From positions 1 to 64,000 of the forward strand of contig JAIKZG010000012.1 of NCBI GenBank assembly GCA_024682415.1: a stretch of 64,000 nt of DNA, in the 5' to 3' direction. Both the position numbers and the translations under genes were made by a program. This document shows, one piece after another, positions 1 through 8,739 of the stretch. The stretch is from Prevotella sp. (GTDB lineage: Bacteria > Bacteroidota > Bacteroidia > Bacteroidales > Bacteroidaceae). The notes under the pieces were generated by a model. That model had not been told where the DNA came from. It ran no database searches and saw only the letters and a list, made by a program, of their open reading frames with translations. How positions within the stretch are numbered: position 1 is the first letter of the stretch; every line of letters starts with the position of its first letter.

Positions 1-685
1 CCTTCTTAGCCTGCATCTTCATCTCCTCTTTTAACTCCATCAACAACGGATGTGATGAATAAGGAAGAGAGTCGAGGGCATACATATATTCTTCTTCGCT
101 CATTAAGCGATCAGCTCCCTGGAAAAGGAAGTAAGGCGCAAGCACATTATCCTTATTGGCATCAAAACCTGTCTTCATATCGTTCATTACTCCATTAAAC
201 AAGGCTTTGCCTACATTATTCAGACTGTCCTCCTCGCTTTGCTCGGCAGCGGTCTTATTCTCATTTAAACGAAGCTCTCTAAATCTGATGCTTAATTCAT
301 TTATTCGTTCACGCTTATCGCGAAAAGAGCTCACATACTTCTCAAGCTCCATATTGATTGGCGACGCTGAGAGCTTCATGTTTGTGAAATCTATCTTCAC
401 AGGCGTTCCGTCGTTTACAAGCGAAAACATATTGTAAAACTTCTTGGGAGATGTTTCCACCGACAGAAACAAATTCTTGCCAAAAGGCTTGCTCAACGCG
501 AAACTGCCCTGCTTGACCACACACGAATCGATTTTCTTGTCGGTCTGCACGTCATAGACATAGACCATCTTCACATAGTCAGGGCAATTGCCCTTGATAT
601 CATAAGCCACTTGCTCAATGTACTGAGCATTAGCTTTCCCGAACACAGTCAGGAATAAAGCAAATAAAATAGTTGTTGGTTTCAT
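1..685 (-). CDS. DUF4369-type thioredoxin-family protein, N-terminal part (cut by window edge)
   Basis: The reading frame opens with an ATG at 685 and stays open to base 1, so 228 residues are visible and the C-terminus lies outside. The first 21 residues form a signal peptide ending in ANAQ, so the product is exported. Residues 22 to about 110 show the alternating strand pattern and the late DGTPVKIDF segment typical of the DUF4369 domain, which in Bacteroidetes usually precedes a TlpA/AhpC-type thioredoxin domain. That second domain would be outside the window, so a thiol-disulfide role is inference. Residues 110 to 228 are charged and helical. It is the last visible gene of a minus-strand envelope operon, 19 bp after the DUF3108 gene. 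Confidence 0.7.
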   Translation of the reverse strand, partial: MKPTTILFALFLTVFGKANAQYIEQVAYDIKGNCPDYVKMVYVYDVQTDKKIDSCVVKQGSFALSKPFGKNLFLSVETSPKKFYNMFSLVNDGTPVKIDFTNMKLSASPINMELEKYVSSFRDKRERINELSIRFRELRLNENKTAAEQSEEDSLNNVGKALFNGVMNDMKTGFDANKDNVLAPYFLFQGADRLMSEEEYMYALDSLPYSSHPLLMELKEEMKMQAKK

Positions 686-704
686 AACATAAAATATATA
701 TGAG

Positions 705-1505
705 TTATTTTACTCTGCTTGTCACCGCGCCACGCACGCCTTTCATTCCCACGAGGAATGCCTTTGCCGCTCCAAACTTGAGATACATGTCGATACGCAC
801 AGGGATGTGGTTTTGGTCGTCGGAAACATAGAAGCGCGCTATCTCTCTTGTCTTGCCGTCTTCTGTTTCATAATAAGACAATTGCAGGCATCTGTATTTA
901 TAGCCGTTGTCTGCCTTGATAGTACTCTTTCCGTGGTAAACAATCTTAGCCGAATTGATAGAAAGGCCGTCGGTGATATTGAAGCTCACCACCTGACCTT
1001 TCTTCCACGACGTAGGATTGAACGAACGCGCGCGAAGGAAGATATTCATCATGTCGAATACGCAATGCCCAGGATTATGAGTCTTCCAATGTTGGCTGCC
1101 GTCTTTCTTCTGTCTGTGCAGTCTTACTCTGCAATTACCATTCGGATAGCTGTAGAAAGCCTCATCCACGGTGTAGCGATCACCCTCACGGGCACCCTTG
1201 CGATAATATAGCGGTGCCATGTCGAGAGTGCTGTAGCTAAGCAGCGTATCACGCATAAGGAAGAACTTATCGGCACGCTCGCTGCCTCTCGTTATCAGTG
1301 AGCCTCTGTAGGCAGGAGTGCCATTATAACGGCTCTGCACTGTATACATAGATGCAGTGCCTGCCTTCACCCATACAAATTTCCAGTTGAAATATAGATT
1401 ATAGCTGAGAAACTCGCCACTGTTGAATGCCGTGTTGCGAAATGTGCATTGTGCCTTTGCTCCGAGCGAAAGGACAAGCATCATTAATAATAGAATCTTT
1501 CTCAT
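705..1505 (-). CDS. DUF3108 domain-containing exported protein
   Basis: A 266-residue protein with a signal peptide (residues 1-19, ending GAKAQ) followed by a DUF3108-like beta-rich body. The pattern of a GEFLSYNLYFNWKFVWVKAG segment near residue 29 and a conserved C-terminal strand about IPVRIDMYLKFG is the family signature as I know it. The biochemical role of DUF3108 proteins is not settled; location in the periplasm or at the outer membrane is inferred from the signal peptide. It follows the Ig-like lipoprotein by 22 bp and precedes the DUF4369 gene by 19 bp, so the three are probably co-transcribed. Confidence 0.8.
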   Translation of the reverse strand: MRKILLLMMLVLSLGAKAQCTFRNTAFNSGEFLSYNLYFNWKFVWVKAGTASMYTVQSRYNGTPAYRGSLITRGSERADKFFLMRDTLLSYSTLDMAPLYYRKGAREGDRYTVDEAFYSYPNGNCRVRLHRQKKDGSQHWKTHNPGHCVFDMMNIFLRARSFNPTSWKKGQVVSFNITDGLSINSAKIVYHGKSTIKADNGYKYRCLQLSYYETEDGKTREIARFYVSDDQNHIPVRIDMYLKFGAAKAFLVGMKGVRGAVTSRVK

Positions 1506-1527
1506 ATTAGTTTTTTATTTGAATAAG

Positions 1528-3522
1528 TTATTTCATCTGATCGGGAATATATGTCAGACCCATCTTCCTCGCTCTTTCCGCATTGCGATTCTTTATCACC
1601 TGCTTTTTCTTTTCCGTCTTCTGCTTTTTAATCTTGGCAGGTTTTTGACGGTCGAGAGGAAGAGCGGTAGGATTCCATGTCTTTGCCACATCCCATTTAG
1701 CTCGACATTTTATGCTTTCAGGATAATAATATACCTCTTCTGGCTGCAATCCATCGGCATAATTACCTGTATCCCATTTGCCGTTGCCATTTTCGTCTAC
1801 ATACATGCGCATGTAATATTCATCAGGATCTACATAGAAGAACTCTGCCGTGCCGTCGCTTGTCTTAACTTCCTTCACCGGTGTGTCGGTAGAGTTGAGA
1901 AGCTGCACCACGCATTGTTTTCCTTCCATTCCCTGCAAAGTTACGATAATAGTTGAATAATCATCTAAGGAGTGTACCTTAAATCCATTTTTTGTCTCTG
2001 CGTTGGCAATGCCGTATATATCCACAAACGCTGCGGAATCTATCTCCAAGCTATATTCTACATTCGGTCGCCATGCCGCGCGGAGAATGAAATTACGCTT
2101 GGCTGAATCGAGCATTGGGAACTGGTTCACCTCGCCCGTATCACGTCTTTCCACTATCTCAAACGGAGCTATATACCACAAAGAGTCATGTTCGGAATAA
2201 AGATGTATCTTTGACGTGTCTACGGAAGCCAAAGGTTTCGGGAATGAGATAAGAATATTCCTGTCGGGAGCTATCTGCGACGGAGCGTCAATTTTCATTT
2301 CAATTGTTTCACGTGGCATAATAGTATCATAAGCCTCTTCACGCTTCTTTGCTTTCTCCTGTTTTTTCTTCCACTTCTCGTATTTATCCTGCATCTCCTT
2401 CATGCGACGCTTATATGGCTGCTTAGAAAGAATGTCGAGAGTATCAGTGTGTGAAACAAGATTTCCGAGTGAATCCGTCATCAAATAATTTAACTCTATA
2501 TTCAATGTATCCTGATTCACGAGCGTGGTATCCTTAAGCCAATAAGTTATGGTGTCACCCATCTGTGTAGGCTCTGTAATAAAAGCATTTGTAGCGTCGA
2601 AGTTCAATCCCTTGATTACAGGAAGCTGATTACTGCCATAGCTGAAATACAAAGAGAAGTTGTCTGCCTCCTTGCGTTCCGCCTTAATAAAATATCTGTC
2701 GGTGAGTTTCTGCGTGAACGCTCTAAGGCAGATATTATCAGGCATATAATGCTTATACCCAACTCGCTTGATGTCGGCGATATGCAATGAGTCTTTCCAT
2801 ATCGTGTCCTGACGTATATCATCAAATACAGAAGGTGTGATAACAGTCTTATCAAAAGCCATCATTTCCGCCTTTTGAGAATACATATAGTTGCCATCCT
2901 GATCTTGCAACGCATACACATGATAACTGCCCGGAGCGATACCTCTGATTATGAAATGTCCGCGGCTGTCGGTACGAGCCACGCGAAGCAAAGGAGTTTT
3001 TGTAAACGCGGAGTCGGCGAGATTGCTATATAATCCCACCAATATACCCTGCACAGGCTCAAGATTATCGGCCGACACAACATTGCCGCTCACCTCCATA
3101 GTGTCGATATGATCACCAGTAGAGAAGCTGTATGTGTAATTGCCGAGCGGATTGCCCTCATTGTTATCGCTTATCGCGTCGCTGAAGTCGATGGTATATG
3201 TGGTGTTTGCCTTCAATGAGTCTTTCAGGTTCACTACAATCTTCTTTCCTGCCGACTTGATATCAGGCATTTCAAGCTGCGGAGGAGAAACGATTACATT
3301 CTCCGTAGGATTGTCTATCTTCACAAACTCATCGAAATAGATAGACACACGTTTAGAATCAACGCCCGTACCGCCATCCTTAGGCGTAGTGGCAATAACT
3401 CTCGGCGGAGTTTCGTCATACCATCCGCCATCTGGATTGCCCATACGTGCACAACTGACAATAGCCAGCGCAAAAGCACTGACTATTGATATCATGGATA
3501 TTTCTTTCAGAAATCTTCTCAT
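1528..3522 (-). CDS. Ig-like domain lipoprotein (SbsA-type Big_5 domain)
   Basis: A 664-residue predicted lipoprotein: a basic N-terminus, a hydrophobic stretch, and a lipobox ending AIVSC with the lipidated Cys near residue 24. Right after it comes a PPRVIATTPKDGGTGV segment, the start of the bacterial Ig-like fold found in SbsA/Big_5 proteins (about residues 37-135). A carboxypeptidase-regulatory-like region about residues 145-215 (GHFIIRGIAPGSYHVYALQD) follows. The C-terminus is very basic, rich in KK and EKKK. The family is common in Bacteroidetes but its role is not established; an envelope structural or surface role is inference. It sits 15 bp downstream of the GH3-family gene. Confidence 0.75.
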   Translation of the reverse strand: MRRFLKEISMISIVSAFALAIVSCARMGNPDGGWYDETPPRVIATTPKDGGTGVDSKRVSIYFDEFVKIDNPTENVIVSPPQLEMPDIKSAGKKIVVNLKDSLKANTTYTIDFSDAISDNNEGNPLGNYTYSFSTGDHIDTMEVSGNVVSADNLEPVQGILVGLYSNLADSAFTKTPLLRVARTDSRGHFIIRGIAPGSYHVYALQDQDGNYMYSQKAEMMAFDKTVITPSVFDDIRQDTIWKDSLHIADIKRVGYKHYMPDNICLRAFTQKLTDRYFIKAERKEADNFSLYFSYGSNQLPVIKGLNFDATNAFITEPTQMGDTITYWLKDTTLVNQDTLNIELNYLMTDSLGNLVSHTDTLDILSKQPYKRRMKEMQDKYEKWKKKQEKAKKREEAYDTIMPRETIEMKIDAPSQIAPDRNILISFPKPLASVDTSKIHLYSEHDSLWYIAPFEIVERRDTGEVNQFPMLDSAKRNFILRAAWRPNVEYSLEIDSAAFVDIYGIANAETKNGFKVHSLDDYSTIIVTLQGMEGKQCVVQLLNSTDTPVKEVKTSDGTAEFFYVDPDEYYMRMYVDENGNGKWDTGNYADGLQPEEVYYYPESIKCRAKWDVAKTWNPTALPLDRQKPAKIKKQKTEKKKQVIKNRNAERARKMGLTYIPDQMK

Positions 3523-3537
3523 ATATAATATATATGG

Positions 3538-5067
3538 TTATAGTTCTATTTGATATGAGGGCATATTCATTTCAAGCAATTCCTCAATATTCTTTCTGCT
3601 GTTGCTAAGGCGTGGCACTTTATGTTGTCCGCCCAGCTTGCCTTTCGTCTTCAGCCAGTCGTTAAACAAGCCTGTCCTTGCCCTTACTATCTCAAGATGT
3701 TGCAGCGTGACATCATGTGAGCGTTTGGCCTCATAGTCACTGTTGAGTTCCTGCAATCTCTTATCAAGCAAATCGGCAAACTCATTCAAGTCTTTTGGCA
3801 GGCGTGAGAACTCTATCAGCCACTGATGGCGACATTTTGCATTGCTGTCCATATAAACAGGAGCTGCTGTGTATTCCATTATCTCTGCCCCGGTCTTTTC
3901 ACAGGCGTAGGCCAAGCCTTTCTCTGCGTTGTCCATTATGAGCTCTTCGCCGAAAGCATTGATGAAATACTTTGTTCTGCCCGTGATTACGAATTTATAT
4001 GGTCGTGTGCTTGTAAACTGCACCGTATCGCCTATCTCATATCGCCACAATCCGCATGAGTTGCTGATAAGCATTGCGTAGTTCTTGCCTATTTCCACGC
4101 CTTCAAGCGGCACGATATTAGGATTAGGAGTGCCAAGCTCGTCCATAGGGATAAACTCATAAAACTGGTCGTAGTCGAGCATAAGAAGCATTGACTTATC
4201 CGTAGGGTCATCTTGCAATCCGAAGAAGCCCTCGCTGGCATTATATGTTTCCATATAGTGCATCTTGTCGCTTGTTATGAGCTGCTCATACTGGCTTCTG
4301 TAAGGAGTGAAAGCAATGCCGCCATGGAAGAACACCTCAAGATTAGGCCATACTTCCTCGATATGCTTTTTGCCCGTAAGCTCCATTATCCTTACCAACA
4401 CAGACAACATCCACGAAGGCACGCCGCTGATATTGGTCACATTCTTGTGCATGGTCTCTCGCGCTATTCTGTCGCGCTTCACCTCAAAGTCACTCAAAAG
4501 GGCAGTCGCTTTCTTAGGCACTCTCACGAAATTAGCCAAAGGATTGATATTCTCAATCAATATCGCGCTTAGGTCGCCTACAAGGCTGTCATGCAGATTA
4601 TAATTAGGAGAATGGCTTCCGCCGAGGATAAGGCTCTTGCCGTCGAATAATTTGCTGTCAGGGTTATTGCGGAGATATACAGCCACAACGTCGGCACCGC
4701 CCTTATAATGCACGTTGTGCAGACCATCGTAAGAGACAGGGATAAACTTGCTCTTATCATTGGTGGTGCCCGATGACTTGGCATACCATTTCACCGTGCC
4801 AGGCCATAAGATATTCTTCTCGCCATGACGCATACGGTCGATATCCCCCTTCAGCTCCTCGTATGTGTTTACAGGCACATTCTTAGCGAAGTCTTCGTAG
4901 GAATGAGTATTGTTAAAGAAGTGGTTTCTGCCGTATTCGGTATTCACCGCCTTCTTTATAAGTTTCTGAAAAGCCTCATGCTGCAAGAGTTCCGGCTCTG
5001 TGTAGTGACGAAGCAATTCCTTTTGGCGAGGCACAAACACCTTACCTGCTATTTTAGTTAAACTCAT
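3538..5067 (-). CDS. GH3-family acyl-acid-adenylating enzyme
   Basis: A 509-residue member of the GH3 family, named after the plant auxin-responsive enzymes that adenylate carboxylic acids and conjugate them to amino acids. The ATP-binding motif SSGTTNDKSKFIP is at residues 98-110, a YNASEG motif lies near 277, and WRYEIGDTVQF near 340 contains the conserved aspartate of the adenylate-forming fold. The length is normal for bacterial members. The bacterial substrate is unknown. It sits in an operon with exported proteins of unknown function (DUF4861 upstream, Ig-like lipoprotein, DUF3108 and DUF4369 proteins downstream), which suggests work on an envelope or lipid-derived acid, but that is inference. 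Confidence 0.85.
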   Translation of the reverse strand: MSLTKIAGKVFVPRQKELLRHYTEPELLQHEAFQKLIKKAVNTEYGRNHFFNNTHSYEDFAKNVPVNTYEELKGDIDRMRHGEKNILWPGTVKWYAKSSGTTNDKSKFIPVSYDGLHNVHYKGGADVVAVYLRNNPDSKLFDGKSLILGGSHSPNYNLHDSLVGDLSAILIENINPLANFVRVPKKATALLSDFEVKRDRIARETMHKNVTNISGVPSWMLSVLVRIMELTGKKHIEEVWPNLEVFFHGGIAFTPYRSQYEQLITSDKMHYMETYNASEGFFGLQDDPTDKSMLLMLDYDQFYEFIPMDELGTPNPNIVPLEGVEIGKNYAMLISNSCGLWRYEIGDTVQFTSTRPYKFVITGRTKYFINAFGEELIMDNAEKGLAYACEKTGAEIMEYTAAPVYMDSNAKCRHQWLIEFSRLPKDLNEFADLLDKRLQELNSDYEAKRSHDVTLQHLEIVRARTGLFNDWLKTKGKLGGQHKVPRLSNSRKNIEELLEMNMPSYQIEL

Positions 5068-5114
5068 GTGTTCGTTGATGATATAATATTCAATGCAAAA
5101 TTACATCAAAATTA

Positions 5115-6332
5115 TTAGTATTGACTTATTTCCACAGGATTATTATATTCCTTGCTCCAAGTCTTCAAAAACTTCGACCAGTCTTTTTCTGTCTGAATAC
5201 CGAAAGTTTCATTGGCTGACGCTGCCGCTATACCATAATGCAACTCATCGCTGTCGGTAGCTATGACGAAGCCGAGATTATCCTTGTTGGCAGACTCTTC
5301 GCTTACGATATATTTCTCAGGCACACATACAGCCAATCCCACTGTTTCAAGCTTATGATTCTTCTGATTATTAGCTCCGGCAGGCCAGTCTGTGCCCCAG
5401 CATCCGCGTGTACCTTTCTTATCGGTATATTCTTTTGAGTCCTTCACATTGATTACGCCTGTAGAGAACTTCAATCCCTTAGGCTCTTCTCTAAACTTCA
5501 CGCTCACTTCGCAATCTCTGTGACCTGCCCAAAGAGTATATCTTATGCGCATTGTTACAGGCTTGCCGTTGCCATAGCTCCAACCCTCGTCTATCACATC
5601 AACGATAGAGCGAACAGGACCAGAAGCTACAACCTTGTTCTTGCGCAATTTCAAAGGCGAAATCATTGTAGGCTTAGTGCCGTCCCAACCACGCAAAGCG
5701 CCTGCTCCGAATGTATTTCCTACCCAAAGCACATCATCGCCATAGCCATTAGCCTTCTGCTCCTTAGAAGGATAGAAAGTGGTCTCGGCAAGCTCCAGTC
5801 GCTTGTTGTATTTACCATACAAGTCCACAGTTTGACGCTCATCATAATAGATGCGGAAACCTACATATTCGCTTTCAAACTCAGGGCCATGATGATATTG
5901 CAGATGATAAGTATCAGCATTGCCGTCGGCAGTAACCTCCGTCACTACGATATATGGCGGTTTCGGAGCTTTATTGTTGCTTTTAAGCATCATGTCGGCG
6001 TATGTGCGTGGCGCATATTCCTTCTGATTTGCATTCTCCGACAACTTCACCAAGAAGCTCTTTGTTTCCTTTTTCTTCATGTCAGTGGTGAAGCACACTT
6101 CGTCCATAACGCCATCGCCATCGAGGTCGTCAATCTGGCATGGCACTTCCTTCTCGCCATCCATAACTACGGCAGACTGTGCCTTGTTTCCTTTATTGAG
6201 TTTCACTACCACCGGCGCGTCATTACGCTCACCTATAGTATTCTTAACCGTCACATTGATAATGTCCTGAGCATTCATGCCTGTTGTAAAAAGAGCAAGT
6301 GCCAGAGACAACAGTATTTTATTTCCTTTCAT
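5115..6332 (-). CDS. DUF4861-family exported protein
   Basis: The frame is open from 6419, but the ATG at 6332 gives a clean signal peptide (MKGNKILLSLALALF, ending MNAQ), so I place the start there; the product is 405 residues. A mainly beta body with a DLDGDGVMDEVCF segment (about residues 73-85 of the trimmed protein) and a late WGTDWPAG segment fits DUF4861, a family seen near carbohydrate genes in Bacteroidetes. The function is unknown; exported location is inferred. A possible promoter lies upstream with a -7 box TATCTTTG on the minus strand at 6370-6363, giving a leader of about 25 nt. It is followed after 47 bp by the GH3 gene. Confidence 0.75.
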   Translation of the reverse strand: MKGNKILLSLALALFTTGMNAQDIINVTVKNTIGERNDAPVVVKLNKGNKAQSAVVMDGEKEVPCQIDDLDGDGVMDEVCFTTDMKKKETKSFLVKLSENANQKEYAPRTYADMMLKSNNKAPKPPYIVVTEVTADGNADTYHLQYHHGPEFESEYVGFRIYYDERQTVDLYGKYNKRLELAETTFYPSKEQKANGYGDDVLWVGNTFGAGALRGWDGTKPTMISPLKLRKNKVVASGPVRSIVDVIDEGWSYGNGKPVTMRIRYTLWAGHRDCEVSVKFREEPKGLKFSTGVINVKDSKEYTDKKGTRGCWGTDWPAGANNQKNHKLETVGLAVCVPEKYIVSEESANKDNLGFVIATDSDELHYGIAAASANETFGIQTEKDWSKFLKTWSKEYNNPVEISQY

Positions 6333-6433
6333 AAGATTATGTATAGTCTTTTTATATCTGTGCAAAGATAGCGCAAAAATCTGATTAAGCGGATACAAGA
6401 CACAATTAAAAAATAGCAATATTTTTGCATTTT

Positions 6434-6466
6434 ATTGCATTGGAGTTAATATTTTAATTACCTTTG
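6434..6466 (+). promoter_or_regulatory. Bacteroidetes-type promoter for the gene at 6504
   Basis: The -7 box TACCTTTG is at 6459-6466 and a -33-like ATTG at 6434-6437, separated by 21 bp. Transcription would start near 6472, inside the first copy of a 23-bp duplicated unit. Confidence 0.5.
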
Positions 6467-6511
6467 TCTAAATTTTAAAAATGACTATATCTAAATTTTA
6501 AAAATGACTAT
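6467..6511 (+). repeat. 23-bp tandem duplication spanning the start codon
   Basis: The 22 bases at 6467-6488 recur exactly at 6490-6511, a period of 23 bp. Each copy contains an ATG. The downstream ATG (6504) opens the 231-codon gene. The upstream ATG (6481) opens a minimal frame MTISKF that stops after six codons, overlapping the second copy. The period is not a multiple of three, so the two ATGs are in different frames. Confidence 0.85.
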
Positions 6512-7199
6512 TAGAAAACCTGTACAAAAAATTATCCATTTAATAATGATAATTCTATCTGGAATAGGAGTACTAACAATATTGTTATTCTTATCTATAT
6601 TCCTTTGGCCAAGCAAATATTCTTATTATGAGAATTATTACATTGCAGATATCTCAATGCAAAAGATAAATATGGCTGGATTAACGGTCAATAATGAAAT
6701 ATCTGCAGATAGCTTTGATTACTATAAGCTATGTTTAACTATGAGAGATACTAACAAAGTTTCGGGTTATAAACTTGGCATATTTGGTGGATGCTACAAA
6801 CATTTTAATTCTAACCCTCTTGATAGTATTGAAAGAATAAGAATATATAATTCTGAAGGCACGGATATTTTACATGAATTTAAGGATGTTTCTTATCATA
6901 AGAATTCATTTCTGTCTATTATTTCTAAGGATAGTATAACGAAAGATAAATTCTCTTTTAAATATATGAAATCATTGAATATACCAAATGATTTAAATGT
7001 GTATGGAGGAGATCGTGAAGACAATGGCTTTTGCAGATATGTAATTTTTGCTCTGAGAAAAGGAGAGCCAATGCCTCAAAGCATTTATGTTGACATCATA
7101 AGCAATGATAAGAAAAAGAAAAGATTGATAGGACCAGTTCATACAGAACCTTTATTTTTAAAGGTCTATGAAGTTTATTATAAAAATGTTTATGAGTAA
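6504..7199 (+). CDS. Membrane-anchored hypothetical protein, AT-rich
   Basis: A 231-residue protein I do not recognise. One strong transmembrane helix spans about residues 10-33, with a basic N-terminus (TIRKPVQK) that suggests the large C-terminal part faces the periplasm. The rest is rich in Tyr, Asn, Asp, Ser and Lys and has no motif I can name. Its base composition is markedly more AT-rich than the flanking housekeeping genes and it is the only plus-strand gene between two minus-strand operons, which may point to acquisition. The start codon lies in the second copy of a 23-bp tandem duplication, and a promoter sits just upstream. Confidence 0.6.
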   Translation: MTIRKPVQKIIHLIMIILSGIGVLTILLFLSIFLWPSKYSYYENYYIADISMQKINMAGLTVNNEISADSFDYYKLCLTMRDTNKVSGYKLGIFGGCYKHFNSNPLDSIERIRIYNSEGTDILHEFKDVSYHKNSFLSIISKDSITKDKFSFKYMKSLNIPNDLNVYGGDREDNGFCRYVIFALRKGEPMPQSIYVDIISNDKKKKRLIGPVHTEPLFLKVYEVYYKNVYE

Positions 7200-7250
7200 A
7201 CATTAGAGAATATGATAATCATAAAAAAGGATTATTATATTTTTAAATAA

Positions 7251-7288
7251 GAAAAGGGATGCACAAGCGAAATTGTGCATCCCTTTTC
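7251..7288. terminator. Bidirectional intrinsic terminator
   Basis: A perfect 15-bp stem (AAAAGGGATGCACAA at 7252-7266 pairing with 7273-7287) and a 6-nt loop, with A- and T-rich flanks on both sides. It lies between the convergent hypothetical gene (plus) and rseP (minus) and can serve both. Confidence 0.85.
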
Positions 7289-7314
7289 TTTTATCTATAT
7301 GAAAAATAAGTTCT

Positions 7315-8688
7315 TTACATATATCCCAACCAACGGAGAATGTCGTTGAGATTAGCCACAACCATAAGGATGATAAGCAGCGTGAATCCCACGTACTCCG
7401 CTTTCACGAGGAAATTCTCCGATGGAGTTCTGCCTGTTATCATCTCATAAAGCAGGAAGAACACATGACCACCATCGAGAGCAGGAATAGGAAGAATGTT
7501 CATAAAAGCAAGAATGATACTCAGAAATGCCGTCATCATCCAGAACATGTGCCAATCCCACGTAGGAGGGAAAAGACTGCCTATCGCGCCAAAACCACCA
7601 AGACTCTTAGCACCGTCGGCAGAGAATACATATTTCATATCGCTGACATAACCCGACAACACATTCCAGCCATACTTGATACCGGCAGGGAAGCTCTCAA
7701 AGAAACCATAAGAGATGTGAGTATTCTTATATTCTGCCATCACATTGTAGAAGCCTGCGCCTATCTTAGCGTCATCGGTGAGAGTAATAGCCTTGGTAAC
7801 GGCAGTGTCGCCCTTATGAGCGAATGTTATCGTAGCGGTAAGAGCCTTCACGGAATCAGCATGAGTATTTACATTAGCAAGCACATCTGTTATTCTGCCT
7901 ATCTCATTCTGGAATGAGCCATACGAAGAAACTTTCTTTCCGTTTACGGCAAGAATGGTATCACCCTTTGTTATTCCTGCCATCATAGCAGGAGAGTTTG
8001 GCATAACAGAGTCTATCACGTTAGGCACGTATGGAGTCATAAAGAGAGGCTGTGTCTTCAACATGCCAAGCAGATTAAGCTCGCCAGGCAAATTCACTGT
8101 CACTTTCTTGCCATCGCGCATTACATAGCATTTCTTTGCCTTGCTAATATCGCGGAACACATCGGCATTAAACGACTTGAAATCGCCAAGCTCTGTGCCT
8201 ATCAATATATCATGATCCTGAAAGCCGTAACTCTTAGCTTCCTTGTTAAATTCCATACCCATTGTCATATCCTTCATCGCGGTGTAATCCTCACCCCAAT
8301 AAAGCATACACATAGAATAAATGAACAGCGCGAGAATAAAGTTCACCAACACGCCGCCCACCATTATAAGTAGTCGCTGCCATGCCGGCTTAGTGCGAAA
8401 TTCCCAAGGCTGCGCGGGGTGCTTCATCTGCTCGGTATCGAAACTTTCGTCTATCATGCCTGATATCTTGCAGTAACCTCCGAGAGGCAACCATCCTATG
8501 CCGTAAGTGGTTTCGCTGTGTTTAGGCTTAAACTCAAAAAGGTGAAACCAAGGGTCGAAAAACAAATAAAACTTCTCGACTCTCACTCCGAATAGTTTAG
8601 CGAAAGCGAAATGTCCGCCCTCATGAAGAAGCACGAGGATAGAAATCGCAAGCGCAAACTGCAACGCACGTATTAAGAATATGTCCAT
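7315..8688 (-). CDS. rseP: Site-2 intramembrane metalloprotease RseP
   Basis: A 457-residue RIP metalloprotease of the RseP family, which cuts membrane-bound proteins such as anti-sigma factors within the inner membrane. The zinc-binding HEGGH motif is at residues 22-26 in the first transmembrane segment, and the second metal-binding motif ALDGGHV lies near residue 400 in the C-terminal membrane region. A PDZ-like region with a DTILAVNGKKVSS segment sits between them. Length and order match the family. It is the last gene of the minus-strand run tsaB, DUF4290, murA, rimM, dxr, rseP, 51 bp after dxr; the dxr-rseP pairing is common in bacteria. The substrate here is unknown. Confidence 0.93.
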   Translation of the reverse strand: MDIFLIRALQFALAISILVLLHEGGHFAFAKLFGVRVEKFYLFFDPWFHLFEFKPKHSETTYGIGWLPLGGYCKISGMIDESFDTEQMKHPAQPWEFRTKPAWQRLLIMVGGVLVNFILALFIYSMCMLYWGEDYTAMKDMTMGMEFNKEAKSYGFQDHDILIGTELGDFKSFNADVFRDISKAKKCYVMRDGKKVTVNLPGELNLLGMLKTQPLFMTPYVPNVIDSVMPNSPAMMAGITKGDTILAVNGKKVSSYGSFQNEIGRITDVLANVNTHADSVKALTATITFAHKGDTAVTKAITLTDDAKIGAGFYNVMAEYKNTHISYGFFESFPAGIKYGWNVLSGYVSDMKYVFSADGAKSLGGFGAIGSLFPPTWDWHMFWMMTAFLSIILAFMNILPIPALDGGHVFFLLYEMITGRTPSENFLVKAEYVGFTLLIILMVVANLNDILRWLGYM

Positions 8689-8739
8689 CTTTTATCTTTG
8701 ATTATTTTTCTCTATAAAACTCTTTATTTCCTCTCTCCG

